This document shows, piece by piece, positions 1 through 8,739 of a DNA stretch of 64,000 nt. Source of the stretch: a virus; the IMG/VR virus record IMGVR_UViG_3300020445_001256, positions 1 to 64,000 of that record; one strand, given 5' to 3'. Each line of letters starts with the position of its first letter. Position 1 is the stretch's first letter. Both the position numbers and the translations under genes were made by a program. The notes beneath the pieces are model-generated. The model was not told the DNA's origin. It saw nothing but the letters and a program-made list of their open reading frames with translations, and searched no databases.

Positions 1-1361
1 AAATAGAATATCGTATTACTATTCATAGAGATGGTAAAAGGATAGAAAATGCTGAAGGTGCATTTAACTTTAAGACCTTTTGTTCAGGATGGGAAATACG
101 GGAAGATTTTGCATTAGCAACAATGGAAGCATCCTTCATGTTTGAAGATAATGCTGGTTTAATTGCTGTATTAAGTGGTGCAGAAGAAATTAGATTACAA
201 GCATCAACTTCTACTTTAAATAGAGTTTATAAATTTAGAGTTTGTAGAGTTCATTCTCGTACTAGAGCAGCACAAACTACAGATTTCTTTATAGTTGACT
301 GTGTTAGTGATGAGTTTGTGAGGAATGAAGGTCTATCTGTTTTTGGTAATTCTGATGTTTTATTCAAGAAAACTAGAACAGCAGAATCTATGGTTGATAC
401 TTTAATCAGAAGTGATAGGTTCCTTAATACAAATAAGAATGTTTATCTAGAAGAAACAGTTAATAAGCATTCATTTGTTGCAGTTAATTGGAGACCATTG
501 GATACAATATACTGGATTGCCAAACGTAGTATAAGGAAGTCAAAGTTATCTGGTGGATTACAAAATGGATTTACTTTTTATGAGAATGCTTTAGGTTATC
601 ATTTTAAATCTATTGATAGATTGATTGATGATATTAATAATCAACCAAGAAGTGAAAAAACTAATTTTATCACAGGTGTACCTAGATTATACACATATTC
701 ATATAGTCCTAAAGGAATGGATGATGAAGTGATGGATCCTTATACTTTCCGTGGTGTTGCTTTTCCTGAAGAAAAGAATGTTTTAAGAAGTATGAGGCAT
801 GGTGCATGGTCTGGATATACTGTTGGATTTGACCCAGTTAATATTTCATCTTCTAAGATGGGATTAAGTAAAGATACAACAACTGATGATACTAAGTATA
901 ATATTGAAGATGTATGGTCTAAGATGTCACACCTTAATGGTAAGATGACTGTTGATCCTATTACACAAATGGATGTTAGCGTTCAAGAACAAGTGTTGAA
1001 ACCTAGAAGAGTTCGATATACAATGTTACCGAACCAAGCATTTGATCCTAAATTCAGTAACAATGCTCAACCAAATTATCAGCAATTAGCTGATTTAGAA
1101 GCATATCAATATATGAGGATAGAAACCCTTAGCAATACTCAACTTAGAGTAAATGTACCAGGTAATCTTGATTTATATGCTGGTTGTGGGGTTGAAGTTG
1201 CTTTACCTGGAACTTTTAGAATCGGACAAAAGGTTCAATTAGATAAAAGGTATAGTGGTAAATACCTTATCCATAAGGTAACTCATCAGACTGCTGCTGA
1301 TAACACCACATTTAATACTACCCTGACATTACTCAAAGACTCTATTATTAGAGATAAATAG
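1..1361 (+). CDS. Baseplate hub protein, gp27-like (5' end outside window)
   Basis: The reading frame is already open at base 3, so the first in-frame ATG at 123 is internal and the true start lies upstream. About 450 residues are visible. The text resembles T4 gp27-type hub proteins: an ENALGYHFKSIDRLI segment near residue 153 counted from the ATG at 123, and a long run of short beta-strands before and after it. In T4, gp27 forms the trimeric ring at the centre of the baseplate that carries the gp5 spike. The gp5-like gene 1.1 kb downstream supports this role. The stop codon lies next to a late-promoter-like GATAAATA at 1353-1360. Assignment to gp27 is by resemblance and order; another hub-associated protein is possible. 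Confidence 0.65.
   Translation, partial: IEYRITIHRDGKRIENAEGAFNFKTFCSGWEIREDFALATMEASFMFEDNAGLIAVLSGAEEIRLQASTSTLNRVYKFRVCRVHSRTRAAQTTDFFIVDCVSDEFVRNEGLSVFGNSDVLFKKTRTAESMVDTLIRSDRFLNTNKNVYLEETVNKHSFVAVNWRPLDTIYWIAKRSIRKSKLSGGLQNGFTFYENALGYHFKSIDRLIDDINNQPRSEKTNFITGVPRLYTYSYSPKGMDDEVMDPYTFRGVAFPEEKNVLRSMRHGAWSGYTVGFDPVNISSSKMGLSKDTTTDDTKYNIEDVWSKMSHLNGKMTVDPITQMDVSVQEQVLKPRRVRYTMLPNQAFDPKFSNNAQPNYQQLADLEAYQYMRIETLSNTQLRVNVPGNLDLYAGCGVEVALPGTFRIGQKVQLDKRYSGKYLIHKVTHQTAADNTTFNTTLTLLKDSIIRDK
1353..1360 (+). promoter_or_regulatory. Late-promoter-like GATAAATA upstream of cp12
   Basis: GATAAATA matches the T4 late box TATAAATA at seven of eight positions and lies about 32 bases before the cp12 ATG, a spacing like that seen before the structural genes of this window. 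It overlaps the end of the hub gene. It would let the metabolic genes be expressed with virion genes; this is inferred from sequence only. Confidence 0.45.
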
Positions 1362-1391
1362 TAATGACGTACCGTAAGGAGTCTTTAAATC

Positions 1392-1619
1392 ATGAAAACT
1401 ATAGAACAACACATCGAAGCGGATAGAGCAATCCTTGACGATCCCCAAACTAATCCTGCTGCACGTAGGCATTATAAAGAAGAATTACATGAACTAGAAG
1501 TTTATGAATCTCATCATCATGATGAGATAGTAGCTGGAGATCATCACGATCCTAATGCATTAGAATTATTCTGTGAAATGCATCCTGATGAACCAGAATG
1601 TTTAGTATATGACGATTGA
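1392..1619 (+). CDS. cp12: CP12-like Calvin cycle regulator
   Basis: A 75-residue acidic protein whose C-terminus matches CP12: an LELFCEMHPDEPECLVYDD tail with C61 and C70 spaced as in the C-terminal redox loop of cyanobacterial CP12. That loop bridges glyceraldehyde-3-phosphate dehydrogenase and phosphoribulokinase into an inactive complex. The N-terminal half is helix-forming and lacks the N-terminal cysteine pair of many host CP12 proteins. Cyanophage CP12 is known and is thought to shut down host carbon fixation so that reducing power flows to the pentose phosphate pathway and nucleotide synthesis. An AAGGAG ribosome binding site precedes the ATG. The gene overlaps cpeT by 11 bases, so the two are probably co-translated. 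Confidence 0.88.
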   Translation: MKTIEQHIEADRAILDDPQTNPAARRHYKEELHELEVYESHHHDEIVAGDHHDPNALELFCEMHPDEPECLVYDD

Positions 1620-2055
1620 TGACTATTTGTTAGGTCATTGGTCGAATAGACAACAAGCACAATCAAACCCTCACTCCTTTGCTCAGACAGAGATTATCTG
1701 GGAAAAGGAGGATGGATGGTATAAATCAAAAAATTTTTATCGTGTAGATGGTCCCGAAAAACCTTATAGACAGAAAAGACATAAGATAAGAGTCTTGGAA
1801 GATAAGGTGATTATGGAGAACTATCGCTTAGACTTGACAAGGAATGAAGAATGTGATATGTTATTCCTCTTTGAGGGTGATTCTTGGCATGGCAAATTGG
1901 ATAGTGAACGATGCAGGGGAGAAAGAGGAAACCGTATCGTTTCAGAAATTCATTTGTATGGTGACAAACTCCATTGTAAGGATCAGGGATTTGACTCCAA
2001 CAACAACGTTGTATGGGGGTCTCCTTATTTGTACCGTTTTATTAGGGTAAGTTAA
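1609..2055 (+). CDS. cpeT: CpeT/CpcT-type phycobiliprotein chromophore lyase
   Basis: A 148-residue protein with hallmarks of the CpeT/CpcT family: GHWSNRQQAQSNPHSFAQ near the start, a PYRQ segment around residue 52, ENYRL at about residue 70, a Cys-Arg segment near residue 101 and a GFDSNNNVVWGSP stretch near the end. Family members have a calycin-like beta-barrel and attach bilins to phycobiliproteins or act as bilin chaperones. At 148 residues it is shorter than the roughly 200-residue host enzymes, as phage copies usually are. It starts inside cp12, so the pair forms a two-gene metabolic cassette between two baseplate genes. It would act in the host cytoplasm on phycobilisome or phycoerythrin chromophores. 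Confidence 0.88.
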   Translation: MTIDDYLLGHWSNRQQAQSNPHSFAQTEIIWEKEDGWYKSKNFYRVDGPEKPYRQKRHKIRVLEDKVIMENYRLDLTRNEECDMLFLFEGDSWHGKLDSERCRGERGNRIVSEIHLYGDKLHCKDQGFDSNNNVVWGSPYLYRFIRVS

Positions 2056-2157
2056 GGAAATATAAGGACAACCTTTAGATATGACCAAAAGTAGCTAGAA
2101 ATACTTGCTTTTCCTGACATTCTATTATAAAATAGTCTGAAGCATCAAATCGAATCA

Positions 2158-2337
2158 ATGACTTACAAGCACCCTGAGAGAGTTTTGGAGAAACTCACTG
2201 ATGAGGAATGGGTAGAAATGATTGCTATCAAGCAGGCCATAGCAGAAAATCCTTCATCAGTTCATCCGAGAAAAATGGAATACTTTACCGAACTACTAGT
2301 CCGTTCGGATACCATTTATACAAGGAGAGTATCATGA
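2158..2337 (+). CDS. Small conserved-looking protein, unknown function
   Basis: A 59-residue reading frame starting MTYKHPERVLEKLTDEEW, rich in charged residues, with a helical N-terminal half. It ends by an ATGA overlap with the next gene. The 102 bases before it hold no gene and end in an AT-rich stretch with TATAAAAT near 2126. The 4-base coupling and codon pattern favour a real gene. Function unknown. Confidence 0.6.
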   Translation: MTYKHPERVLEKLTDEEWVEMIAIKQAIAENPSSVHPRKMEYFTELLVRSDTIYTRRVS

Positions 2338-2492
2338 GTGGGGATACAGGAATAGAAGAGCAACCACTTGTTTTTTATTCCAATGAAATGACCGAAGCTA
2401 AGAGAATTTTAATTAATAAGCATCGGATGTTAAAAATTAGTGGAGTTTATGTAAAAGAAAGGTGGAGAACAGGTAGTCCTATGCAGGGATAA
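2334..2492 (+). CDS. Small protein, unknown function
   Basis: 52 residues starting MSGDTGIEEQPLVFY. The ATG at 2334 is chosen over an upstream in-frame start at 2208 because an AAGGAGAG ribosome binding site lies just before it and it couples by ATGA to the preceding gene. The stop overlaps the late-promoter-like box of the gp5-like gene. No motif recognised. Confidence 0.6.
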   Translation: MSGDTGIEEQPLVFYSNEMTEAKRILINKHRMLKISGVYVKERWRTGSPMQG

Positions 2493-2495
2493 ATA
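2488..2495 (+). promoter_or_regulatory. Late-promoter-like GATAAATA upstream of the gp5-like gene
   Basis: GATAAATA lies 27 bases before the gp5-like ATG at 2515, in the position where T4-type late promoters sit. It overlaps the stop codon of the preceding small gene. Confidence 0.5.
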
Positions 2496-2514
2496 ATAAA
2501 AAAGCCTGACGGAA

Positions 2515-4827
2515 ATGAAGCTTGTTGATGGAATTGTTAATGAGAACGGTACGTCCTTTGTAGGGAAGGACGGTTTCTTTTGGTGGGTAGGAGAAGTTGA
2601 AGACAATGAAGACCCTATGGAATTGGGTCGTGTAAAAGTTCGTGTTCTTGGATACTATACCAGTTTTGATGGTGGTACTACTTCAGATCTACCTACAACT
2701 GGATTGCCTTGGGCAACAGTATTACAGCATACTTCTCAAGCAGGAAATAATGGTCAAGGTGAAAGTTCAGGACAATTACAACCTGGAGCAATAGTTTTAG
2801 GATTCTTTTTAGATGGTGAGATGGCACAGATGCCTATGGTATTGGGTGTCATGCGTGTTAATAAGTCAGAAATTACCAAAAATCAATCTTCCTTTGCATT
2901 TACAGATCAGGATATAGTTCCTGGAACCTCTATTAATAATTCTGCTGTTCATCCCGCAGAAAGAAATACTATTAATCCTACTGCACCATTAAGGCAGTCG
3001 GATAATAATTCTGTTGCAATACCTGGAAATAAATTAAGTAATATTGGTGGTAGTGGATCACCTAAGAATGTTGGATTGGGTATATTAGGTGGAACAACTA
3101 ATCCTATTAAACCTTCCACACCCACTAAACTTATACCTGCTGCTCATGGTGTTGGTGGTCCTTGGAAGACATTAGAATATAAATTATCATATTTAATAGA
3201 AGATCTTGCTAATACCTCAGCAAATTTAGTTAAGATTGACAAAGATACTTACTTAGATATTGTTATTGGTTCTTATATTAAGAAATCCGATTTAACTAAA
3301 AAGATTGATGACTACTTGAATGTTATATTCACTCAAGTAATATCTGCTATGCGTCAATCCTTAGCAAATCTAGCAACTAATTTGAAGGTTGATAATATTC
3401 TGAAGAACTCTTCGGGATTACCATTTGCTGCATATAATGTTATTCAACCAGAGGTTACTAAGATATTAACTTCATTGTGTGCTTTAGATGCTAACATTGC
3501 TACGTACAAAGCAGCACCAATGTCAACGATTAATACCTATCTGGATAGTTTCCTAGCAGGTGTTGATGATAAACCAACTTTAGTTAAGAAGACAGTTAAT
3601 ACTGTTGTTGCAGATATTGTTAAAGATTCAGCGAAGATCATAACTGGTGTTGGTGATATTGCTAAGAGTGTTAAGACAACTGTTAGTGGTATTGGAGAAG
3701 CAACTAAGATTATTGATGAGTGGGAGAAAGGAAGTGGGATATATGAATTAAATACAAATCTCTTTGAAACAGTAAATACAAATCTTACTGGGTTGATGAA
3801 ACTACTGACCAAATTTACAAGTAGTAACTGTAATAGGTCTTCAGCGACAACATCGTCCGTTGGGTGGTATCCTTTATATGGTATTACTACTACAGTGAAG
3901 GATGTGTATGGTACTATGTTTGATCAGGCAGATCCATATCTTACTTCTTCTAAGAACCATATTAATGGTTCATATGAATTATATCTTGGAACACCTGGTC
4001 GTCAGGGTGAAGTCCATAAGAAATCAAATGGAACAACTCATACATCAATTGCTTTTAATGATGCTCATTATTATGAGAAGAAGATTAGAGATGATTTAAG
4101 AAGTCAAATACCAGAGGAAGAGTATGCTGCTATTAGTTCTGATGTTATTGAAGCAAAAGTAAAAGAATATGTTGATAAGAATACTAATAATAAAGGGGAT
4201 ATTGGTGGTTTAATTGCAGATCATGTTTCTTATGCTGGAGCATTAACTCAAGAAGTTCATGGTGATGATTGTAAATTGGTTAATGGTTCTTATGTTAGGA
4301 CTATTGACGGTGACTATCATTTAAAGATAACTGGTAACTGTCATATAGAAGTTGGTGGAGGTTTCTTCCTTAGTGCTGAAGGTGCTGGATCTACTACACC
4401 ACAGAAGAATACTATTAAATTTGGATCTGATACTGATATGAATGTTGTTGGTGCTAAGTTTGAATTACAAGGTGCAGAGTGTAATGTGGCATCTATTTCT
4501 ACTAAGATAACAGGACATTTATTTGAGAATTCTTCTTATCAACAGACTATGAGTGCGGTAGAACTATCACTTACTGCTGATAATTCAATTGAAATGGTAA
4601 CACCTCATTTATTACAACTAATCAATATTGAAGAAAATGCAACACCTAAGAAACTGACTGGTATCCGTACCATTGTTTCTGGTGGGTGGGATACTCAGAT
4701 CAATCCATCAGATGTTAAGGGATATAGAATTTCCTTGACTTCTACACGATCTTCCTATAACCTGCCAGTGACGGACAATCTATTTACTGTCACAGTGGCA
4801 GACGCAGTTCGGTTGACAACCGCATAG
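2515..4827 (+). CDS. gp5: Baseplate hub / central spike protein, gp5-like
   Basis: 770 residues. The N-terminus (about residues 20-125) has the gp5 OB-fold signature: FFWWVGEVEDNEDPMELGRVKVRV, split here as a tryptophan-rich strand followed by LGRVKVRVLG, then GLPWATVLQ and PGAIVLGFFLDGE. The C-terminal third carries DGDYHLKITGNCHIEVGG, typical of the repetitive strands that form the triple beta-helix needle. The middle (about 220-440) is predicted alpha-helical and alanine- and isoleucine-rich; I see no T4-lysozyme-type catalytic region there. In T4 this trimer pierces the outer membrane and its lysozyme domain opens peptidoglycan. Here the puncturing needle is supported but the lytic activity is not. 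A sigma70-type promoter starts inside the 3' end. Confidence 0.82.
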   Translation: MKLVDGIVNENGTSFVGKDGFFWWVGEVEDNEDPMELGRVKVRVLGYYTSFDGGTTSDLPTTGLPWATVLQHTSQAGNNGQGESSGQLQPGAIVLGFFLDGEMAQMPMVLGVMRVNKSEITKNQSSFAFTDQDIVPGTSINNSAVHPAERNTINPTAPLRQSDNNSVAIPGNKLSNIGGSGSPKNVGLGILGGTTNPIKPSTPTKLIPAAHGVGGPWKTLEYKLSYLIEDLANTSANLVKIDKDTYLDIVIGSYIKKSDLTKKIDDYLNVIFTQVISAMRQSLANLATNLKVDNILKNSSGLPFAAYNVIQPEVTKILTSLCALDANIATYKAAPMSTINTYLDSFLAGVDDKPTLVKKTVNTVVADIVKDSAKIITGVGDIAKSVKTTVSGIGEATKIIDEWEKGSGIYELNTNLFETVNTNLTGLMKLLTKFTSSNCNRSSATTSSVGWYPLYGITTTVKDVYGTMFDQADPYLTSSKNHINGSYELYLGTPGRQGEVHKKSNGTTHTSIAFNDAHYYEKKIRDDLRSQIPEEEYAAISSDVIEAKVKEYVDKNTNNKGDIGGLIADHVSYAGALTQEVHGDDCKLVNGSYVRTIDGDYHLKITGNCHIEVGGGFFLSAEGAGSTTPQKNTIKFGSDTDMNVVGAKFELQGAECNVASISTKITGHLFENSSYQQTMSAVELSLTADNSIEMVTPHLLQLINIEENATPKKLTGIRTIVSGGWDTQINPSDVKGYRISLTSTRSSYNLPVTDNLFTVTVADAVRLTTA

Positions 4828-4841
4828 GACTCTGCTATACT
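4813..4841 (+). promoter_or_regulatory. Sigma70-type promoter
   Basis: TTGACA at 4813-4818, a 17-base spacer and TATACT at 4836-4841, overlapping the end of the gp5-like gene. It would drive the small genes from 4867. A consensus -35 with near-consensus -10 suggests host RNA polymerase, as for early T4-like promoters. Confidence 0.75.
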
Positions 4842-4866
4842 ATGAAAGTAAACAACGAGGCATACC

Positions 4867-5076
4867 ATGTCTAACGCATTAAAAGGAGCACCATCTGAGG
4901 TTCTTGAGCATGTATTCGTAAACCTATCTAAAAGACAGGTTACCTTGCTAGACGAAGAGGGTTACACACAAGATGTGAACTTTAAGTTTGATGATGAGGG
5001 AGCAGAAGGATTCGCTGAGGTAGTTTCTACTCTCAATGAGAATCTAACAGAAGAAACATTGACAATATATGACTGA
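4867..5076 (+). CDS. Small acidic protein, unknown function
   Basis: 69 residues starting MSNALKGAPSEVLEHVFVNL, acidic toward the C-terminus. It is the first gene after the promoter at 4813-4841, with ACGAGG just upstream of the ATG. It overlaps the next gene by 8 bases. I do not recognise a domain. Confidence 0.7.
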   Translation: MSNALKGAPSEVLEHVFVNLSKRQVTLLDEEGYTQDVNFKFDDEGAEGFAEVVSTLNENLTEETLTIYD

Positions 5077-5314
5077 TATTCAAGATATAACAGAAGAGGA
5101 GGCAGTTTCAAACCTGCCTTTTCTTTTGGCTATGACTCAAAGAAATCGTACTGTTTGGAGAATTAAAAGTCCTAACGGTGCGATTGCTTTACTATCACCA
5201 GTTTTACAATCTGGACCTCCTGTAGATAAGGAAGTCTTGGAGACTGTTGAGGACTTCAGGAAAGGTTTTATGGAGAACACTCCTGAAGATGCAAAAGTTG
5301 ACACTACGGCATAA
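5069..5314 (+). CDS. Small protein, unknown function
   Basis: 81 residues starting MTDIQDITEEEAVSNLPFLL. It begins inside the preceding gene and its last codons contain the next promoter. A central NRTVWRIKSPNGAIALL stretch suggests a small beta-rich fold. No known family recognised. Confidence 0.65.
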   Translation: MTDIQDITEEEAVSNLPFLLAMTQRNRTVWRIKSPNGAIALLSPVLQSGPPVDKEVLETVEDFRKGFMENTPEDAKVDTTA

Positions 5315-5326
5315 ATATCTTATAAT
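5298..5326 (+). promoter_or_regulatory. Sigma70-type promoter
   Basis: TTGACA at 5298-5303, 17-base spacer, consensus TATAAT at 5321-5326. The -35 lies inside the end of the preceding gene. This is one of the best matches to a consensus bacterial promoter in the window and would serve the three small genes from 5350. Confidence 0.8.
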
Positions 5327-5349
5327 ATGCTAGTGAACGAGGCAGACCA

Positions 5350-5484
5350 ATGCGTCTTAAACGCCATGAAACTCCTAGAAAGCAAGGACGCAACTTAAAA
5401 TCTAAGTTAGCGTCTGCTCGTTTGCGTCAACTCAAAAAACAAACCAAGATGTTTATTAAGAAACTCTATGAAAAGGACATTTGA
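5350..5484 (+). CDS. Very small basic protein, unknown function
   Basis: 44 residues starting MRLKRHETPRKQGRNLKSK, strongly basic (about one third Lys or Arg). It lies 24 bases after a consensus -10 with ACGAGG before the ATG, and overlaps the next gene by 17 bases. Composition suggests nucleic-acid contact, but no domain is recognised. Confidence 0.6.
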   Translation: MRLKRHETPRKQGRNLKSKLASARLRQLKKQTKMFIKKLYEKDI

Positions 5485-5599
5485 GTCTATAGACAAAAAA
5501 GGTCGTCAAACGACTTGGGAATGGGAGGAAACTCCTGAAGTTCTAGCAGCACTAGAACGATTACACAATGACATTAAGGAGGAAAAATCCAATGACTGA
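5468..5599 (+). CDS. Very small protein, unknown function
   Basis: 43 residues starting MKRTFESIDKKGRQTTWEWE. It begins inside the previous gene and ends inside the next. The AAGGAGG of its own 3' end serves as ribosome binding site for the following gene. No motif recognised. Confidence 0.55.
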   Translation: MKRTFESIDKKGRQTTWEWEETPEVLAALERLHNDIKEEKSND

Positions 5600-5834
5600 T
5601 TTGAGAGTAGTTCCATCTATCGATCCTGTAGGAGTGGATAGAAGAGAAAGGTTGTACGAAATTTTTGGGGATTATATTAACGATAAAAACGTTAGTCCCA
5701 ATGAAGCATATGAAGAGTTATTGTCAGAAGTTGAAGGTTGGATTAAATTCCATAGTGATAGTTTAGAGAAAGCGAGTGATCTGTATAATTTACTTTTAAA
5801 TCAACAGAGACAAAAGGTAGGTTTATCAGACTGA
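5592..5834 (+). CDS. Small acidic protein, unknown function
   Basis: 80 residues starting MTDLRVVPSIDPVGVDRRER. The ATG at 5592 follows an AAGGAGG with good spacing and is preferred to the in-frame ATG at 5568. Largely helical by composition. No family recognised. Confidence 0.65.
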   Translation: MTDLRVVPSIDPVGVDRRERLYEIFGDYINDKNVSPNEAYEELLSEVEGWIKFHSDSLEKASDLYNLLLNQQRQKVGLSD

Positions 5835-5840
5835 TTCCCT

Positions 5841-5848
5841 TATAAATA
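5841..5848 (+). promoter_or_regulatory. T4-like late promoter TATAAATA
   Basis: An exact TATAAATA 36 bases before the GTG start of the structural gene at 5877. This is the T4 late consensus recognised by the gp55 sigma factor with gp33 and the sliding clamp. Confidence 0.75.
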
Positions 5849-5876
5849 GACAAGTAGCCAATAGTGTGATTATTCC

Positions 5877-7208
5877 GTGGGAACTAAAAAGATATCTCAG
5901 TTAGAGACAATATCAGACGCTAATTTGTCGGGAGAAGCGATTCTTCCAGTGGTTGTGTCTGATCCATTGATACCCAATAGAAAAGCAAAAGTAAATCAAT
6001 TATTCAAAGGAGTTGCTCAGGGAACCAAAGCGTCCCCTGGTCTCTCCTTTGACCTTGATAGGGACAGTGGATTGTACCAATCAGCATATGACCAATTAGG
6101 TATTGCGTTTGGTGATGGTGGATTCTATATGTCTAGAATCGTCAATAGTGCAACGAGTACATCATTGTATATTGCTGCTGTTGATGATGTGGCAGATAAT
6201 GCTGATATAGTATTCTCACCAAAAGGATCTGGATCTGTTAAAGTAACAGGACAATTTGAAATTGATGACTCAGCATTTGTTTTGACAGATGCACAAGGTC
6301 CGAAAGCAAGATTTGAAGTAAGTAACGTAGGAACTGGAACGGCTACAAGAATTTTCACATTCCCCGCAATTACTTCTGGTAATGGAACAACAGTTGTTGG
6401 ATCGGATACTACACAAACTTTAACTAATAAGACTATCCTTATTGATGAGGATAATTTTGTTATAACTGATAATACTGAGGAAGCAATATTTCAGATTAAT
6501 TGGGCAATCACTTCTGGCACTAGGAGATCATATTTCTTACCTGATGCTGGTACAGTAACTACAACTTCTGAACCAACTGCAACTGTATCTACATTACTTG
6601 ATACAAAAGCAGAGCAAACTACTTTAAATAAGACTCTTGTTAGTCCTAAGTTTGCTGCAACTGCTGACTCTACGTTTAAGGCAACAGTTGATGCTTCTGC
6701 TCTGACTGCAAATAGAAATATTACACTTCCTGATACCAATGTTACTGTCGTAGGAACTGATTCAACTCAGATTTTAGAAAACAAAACAATTAAAAATTTA
6801 ATTCTTGCTGATGATACAGATGTCACTAAGAAATTAAACTTTGATTTATCTAATCTTAACACAACTACTAATAGACAATTAACTTTCCCTGATACTAATA
6901 ACCTAAATACTACTGCTAGTGAAAGTAACGAAATTACTCTTGCTAAAGCAACTCAAACTTTAGAGAATAAGTTTTTAGTTAATTCAGGTTTCCAAAAACC
7001 TGCAGCAGGTGGTGGACAACAATCTAAAGTTACTATAGATACTAGTAATATAACTGCTGATAGGAGTATTAAGTTCCCAGATGCAGATGCTACACTACTA
7101 TCAACACAAAACGTTGCTCTTGAAGATGTCACCTTTGGTGCTGGTATTGGAGCTAACAACCTAACGGGGCAAACTCGTTTACAACAATTCTTTTACGCAG
7201 GATTCTAA
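5877..7208 (+). CDS. Virion structural protein with repeated fibre-type modules
   Basis: 443 residues, GTG start at 5877; no in-frame ATG gives a better N-terminus. It begins MGTKKISQLETISDANLSGE, a phrase typical of cyanophage structural proteins. Three or more copies of a module follow, of the form ADRxITFPDxxxTVVGTDxTQxLxNKTI (about residues 130-180, 260-300 and 385-405). Such modules form short beta-strands in trimeric tail fibres. It opens the structural block running to 18713, so a role in fibre or baseplate attachment is likely. The exact T4 equivalent cannot be named. Confidence 0.7.
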   Translation: MGTKKISQLETISDANLSGEAILPVVVSDPLIPNRKAKVNQLFKGVAQGTKASPGLSFDLDRDSGLYQSAYDQLGIAFGDGGFYMSRIVNSATSTSLYIAAVDDVADNADIVFSPKGSGSVKVTGQFEIDDSAFVLTDAQGPKARFEVSNVGTGTATRIFTFPAITSGNGTTVVGSDTTQTLTNKTILIDEDNFVITDNTEEAIFQINWAITSGTRRSYFLPDAGTVTTTSEPTATVSTLLDTKAEQTTLNKTLVSPKFAATADSTFKATVDASALTANRNITLPDTNVTVVGTDSTQILENKTIKNLILADDTDVTKKLNFDLSNLNTTTNRQLTFPDTNNLNTTASESNEITLAKATQTLENKFLVNSGFQKPAAGGGQQSKVTIDTSNITADRSIKFPDADATLLSTQNVALEDVTFGAGIGANNLTGQTRLQQFFYAGF

Positions 7209-7217
7209 TTATTCAAA

Positions 7218-8699
7218 ATGGCAGACCAAGGACTTTTAGGACAATCGAAACCAGCGGCCACTACGAATACGATACTGTATTCTGCGCCGATCAACTCATC
7301 AGCTAGTGCGGTACTTAATATCGCAAATGATGGAACTGGAGCAGCATATGATGTTGCAATTAAAGACTATGATCAAGATTTAACACTTGATGCATCGACT
7401 TATAAATTACATCCAGGTGATTTAATCACAAGTTATAGAGTTACATTAAATACAGCATTACCATTATCTGCTGACCTTTTTGCAGGAACGAAACTTACAT
7501 CAACAGATGGTGAGAAAAGTTTTAATTTTGAATCATTTTATGTTCCACCAACTACTGAGATTGATGTTAAGTCAGTTGCAATTAGACAGGTAGCAGTTGA
7601 ATCTGTTACAGGAACTTTTGCTGTTGGTGAAACAATTACAAAAGGAACTGGTGGTAATACTACAACAACTATACTTTACGGTGCTCTTATTGGACAGGGT
7701 GGTGTAACTCTTTATGTTGGACCTTCTACTCTAAACGGATCAGGATCAGAATTTGCTGATGGTGATTCTGTAACATCAACTGGTGGTGCTACTGCAACAA
7801 TATCAACTGGTGGTGTTGGAACAGCAGGTAATGATTTTGTTCTATCAACAAATGGTACATTATTCAACCTGTTCATTAATGATGGTATTTCAGGTAGTGG
7901 TGGTCAAGATATTACAGTATTTGGAGATCGAGTTTATAAGTTTGATGTATCTGATTCATCAATGTCAGGTTTAGACTTTAGTCTATCTACAACTGTCAAT
8001 GGAGAGTGGGGTCCTGATGGAACTGCTGGTAACTCTGATGATGGAACAGAATATACTACTGGTAGAACAACAAGTGGAACTGCTGGATCTGGTGGTGCTT
8101 ATGTTCAATATGACTTTACTGCTAATTCAAGTTTACCAGGTCAGTTATACTTCTATGAAGGAACAACTGGAACTGCTGCTAACTCAGCATATGGTGGAGC
8201 TAATCGTCTATTGAATACTTCTTCATCATATACTTACACAGAATTGTATATCTATGATAAAGAGGGAACATGGGTGAACTCTACTGATGGATTTACTTTT
8301 GGTGGAGCAACTTATACTGTAACTGCTCAAACTGCTGGACCTTATGGATGGGTTCGTAGTTATTCAGGAACAAGTCTTAAGGTAATTTTAGGAACTGGAT
8401 CTGCTGCCTTTGCAGGAACAGATACATTTAGAGATGTTCCTAAATTAAACACTGGAACTCGTACTACTGCAACAGTAAGTAGTGTAACAACTGCTCAAAC
8501 TGCTTTGGCAGGAACTGAATACATCGCTAAAGATGTAACTAATGCAAGTAACGCTGTTGCTAAATTAACATCTATCGTCATTGGACCTGGTGAGAATCTC
8601 ATAGTAGAAAGTGCAACTCAGAATAATGTCTTCAGTCTTATTGGATTTGAAGATGCTTCTACTGCATTTACAACTAGAGTATTTGGTGCTACATCATAA
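7218..8699 (+). CDS. Virion structural protein, beta-rich
   Basis: 493 residues starting MADQGLLGQSKPAATTNTIL. Composition is Gly, Thr, Ser and Ala rich with few charged residues, as in phage fibre and baseplate appendages. The N-terminal 120 residues look like a small folded domain and the rest is a beta-rich low-complexity shaft with many TGG and GTAG turns. It follows its neighbour by 9 bases, so it is co-transcribed. No catalytic motif seen. Confidence 0.65.
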   Translation: MADQGLLGQSKPAATTNTILYSAPINSSASAVLNIANDGTGAAYDVAIKDYDQDLTLDASTYKLHPGDLITSYRVTLNTALPLSADLFAGTKLTSTDGEKSFNFESFYVPPTTEIDVKSVAIRQVAVESVTGTFAVGETITKGTGGNTTTTILYGALIGQGGVTLYVGPSTLNGSGSEFADGDSVTSTGGATATISTGGVGTAGNDFVLSTNGTLFNLFINDGISGSGGQDITVFGDRVYKFDVSDSSMSGLDFSLSTTVNGEWGPDGTAGNSDDGTEYTTGRTTSGTAGSGGAYVQYDFTANSSLPGQLYFYEGTTGTAANSAYGGANRLLNTSSSYTYTELYIYDKEGTWVNSTDGFTFGGATYTVTAQTAGPYGWVRSYSGTSLKVILGTGSAAFAGTDTFRDVPKLNTGTRTTATVSSVTTAQTALAGTEYIAKDVTNASNAVAKLTSIVIGPGENLIVESATQNNVFSLIGFEDASTAFTTRVFGATS

Positions 8700-8707
8700 A
8701 GCACAGA

Positions 8708-8715
8708 GATAAATA
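8708..8715 (+). promoter_or_regulatory. Late-promoter-like GATAAATA
   Basis: GATAAATA 32 bases before the ATG at 8740, matching the geometry of the exact TATAAATA boxes at 5841, 15567 and 17050. Confidence 0.5.
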
Positions 8716-8739
8716 ACCATATAGGAAAGCGAATAGGTA

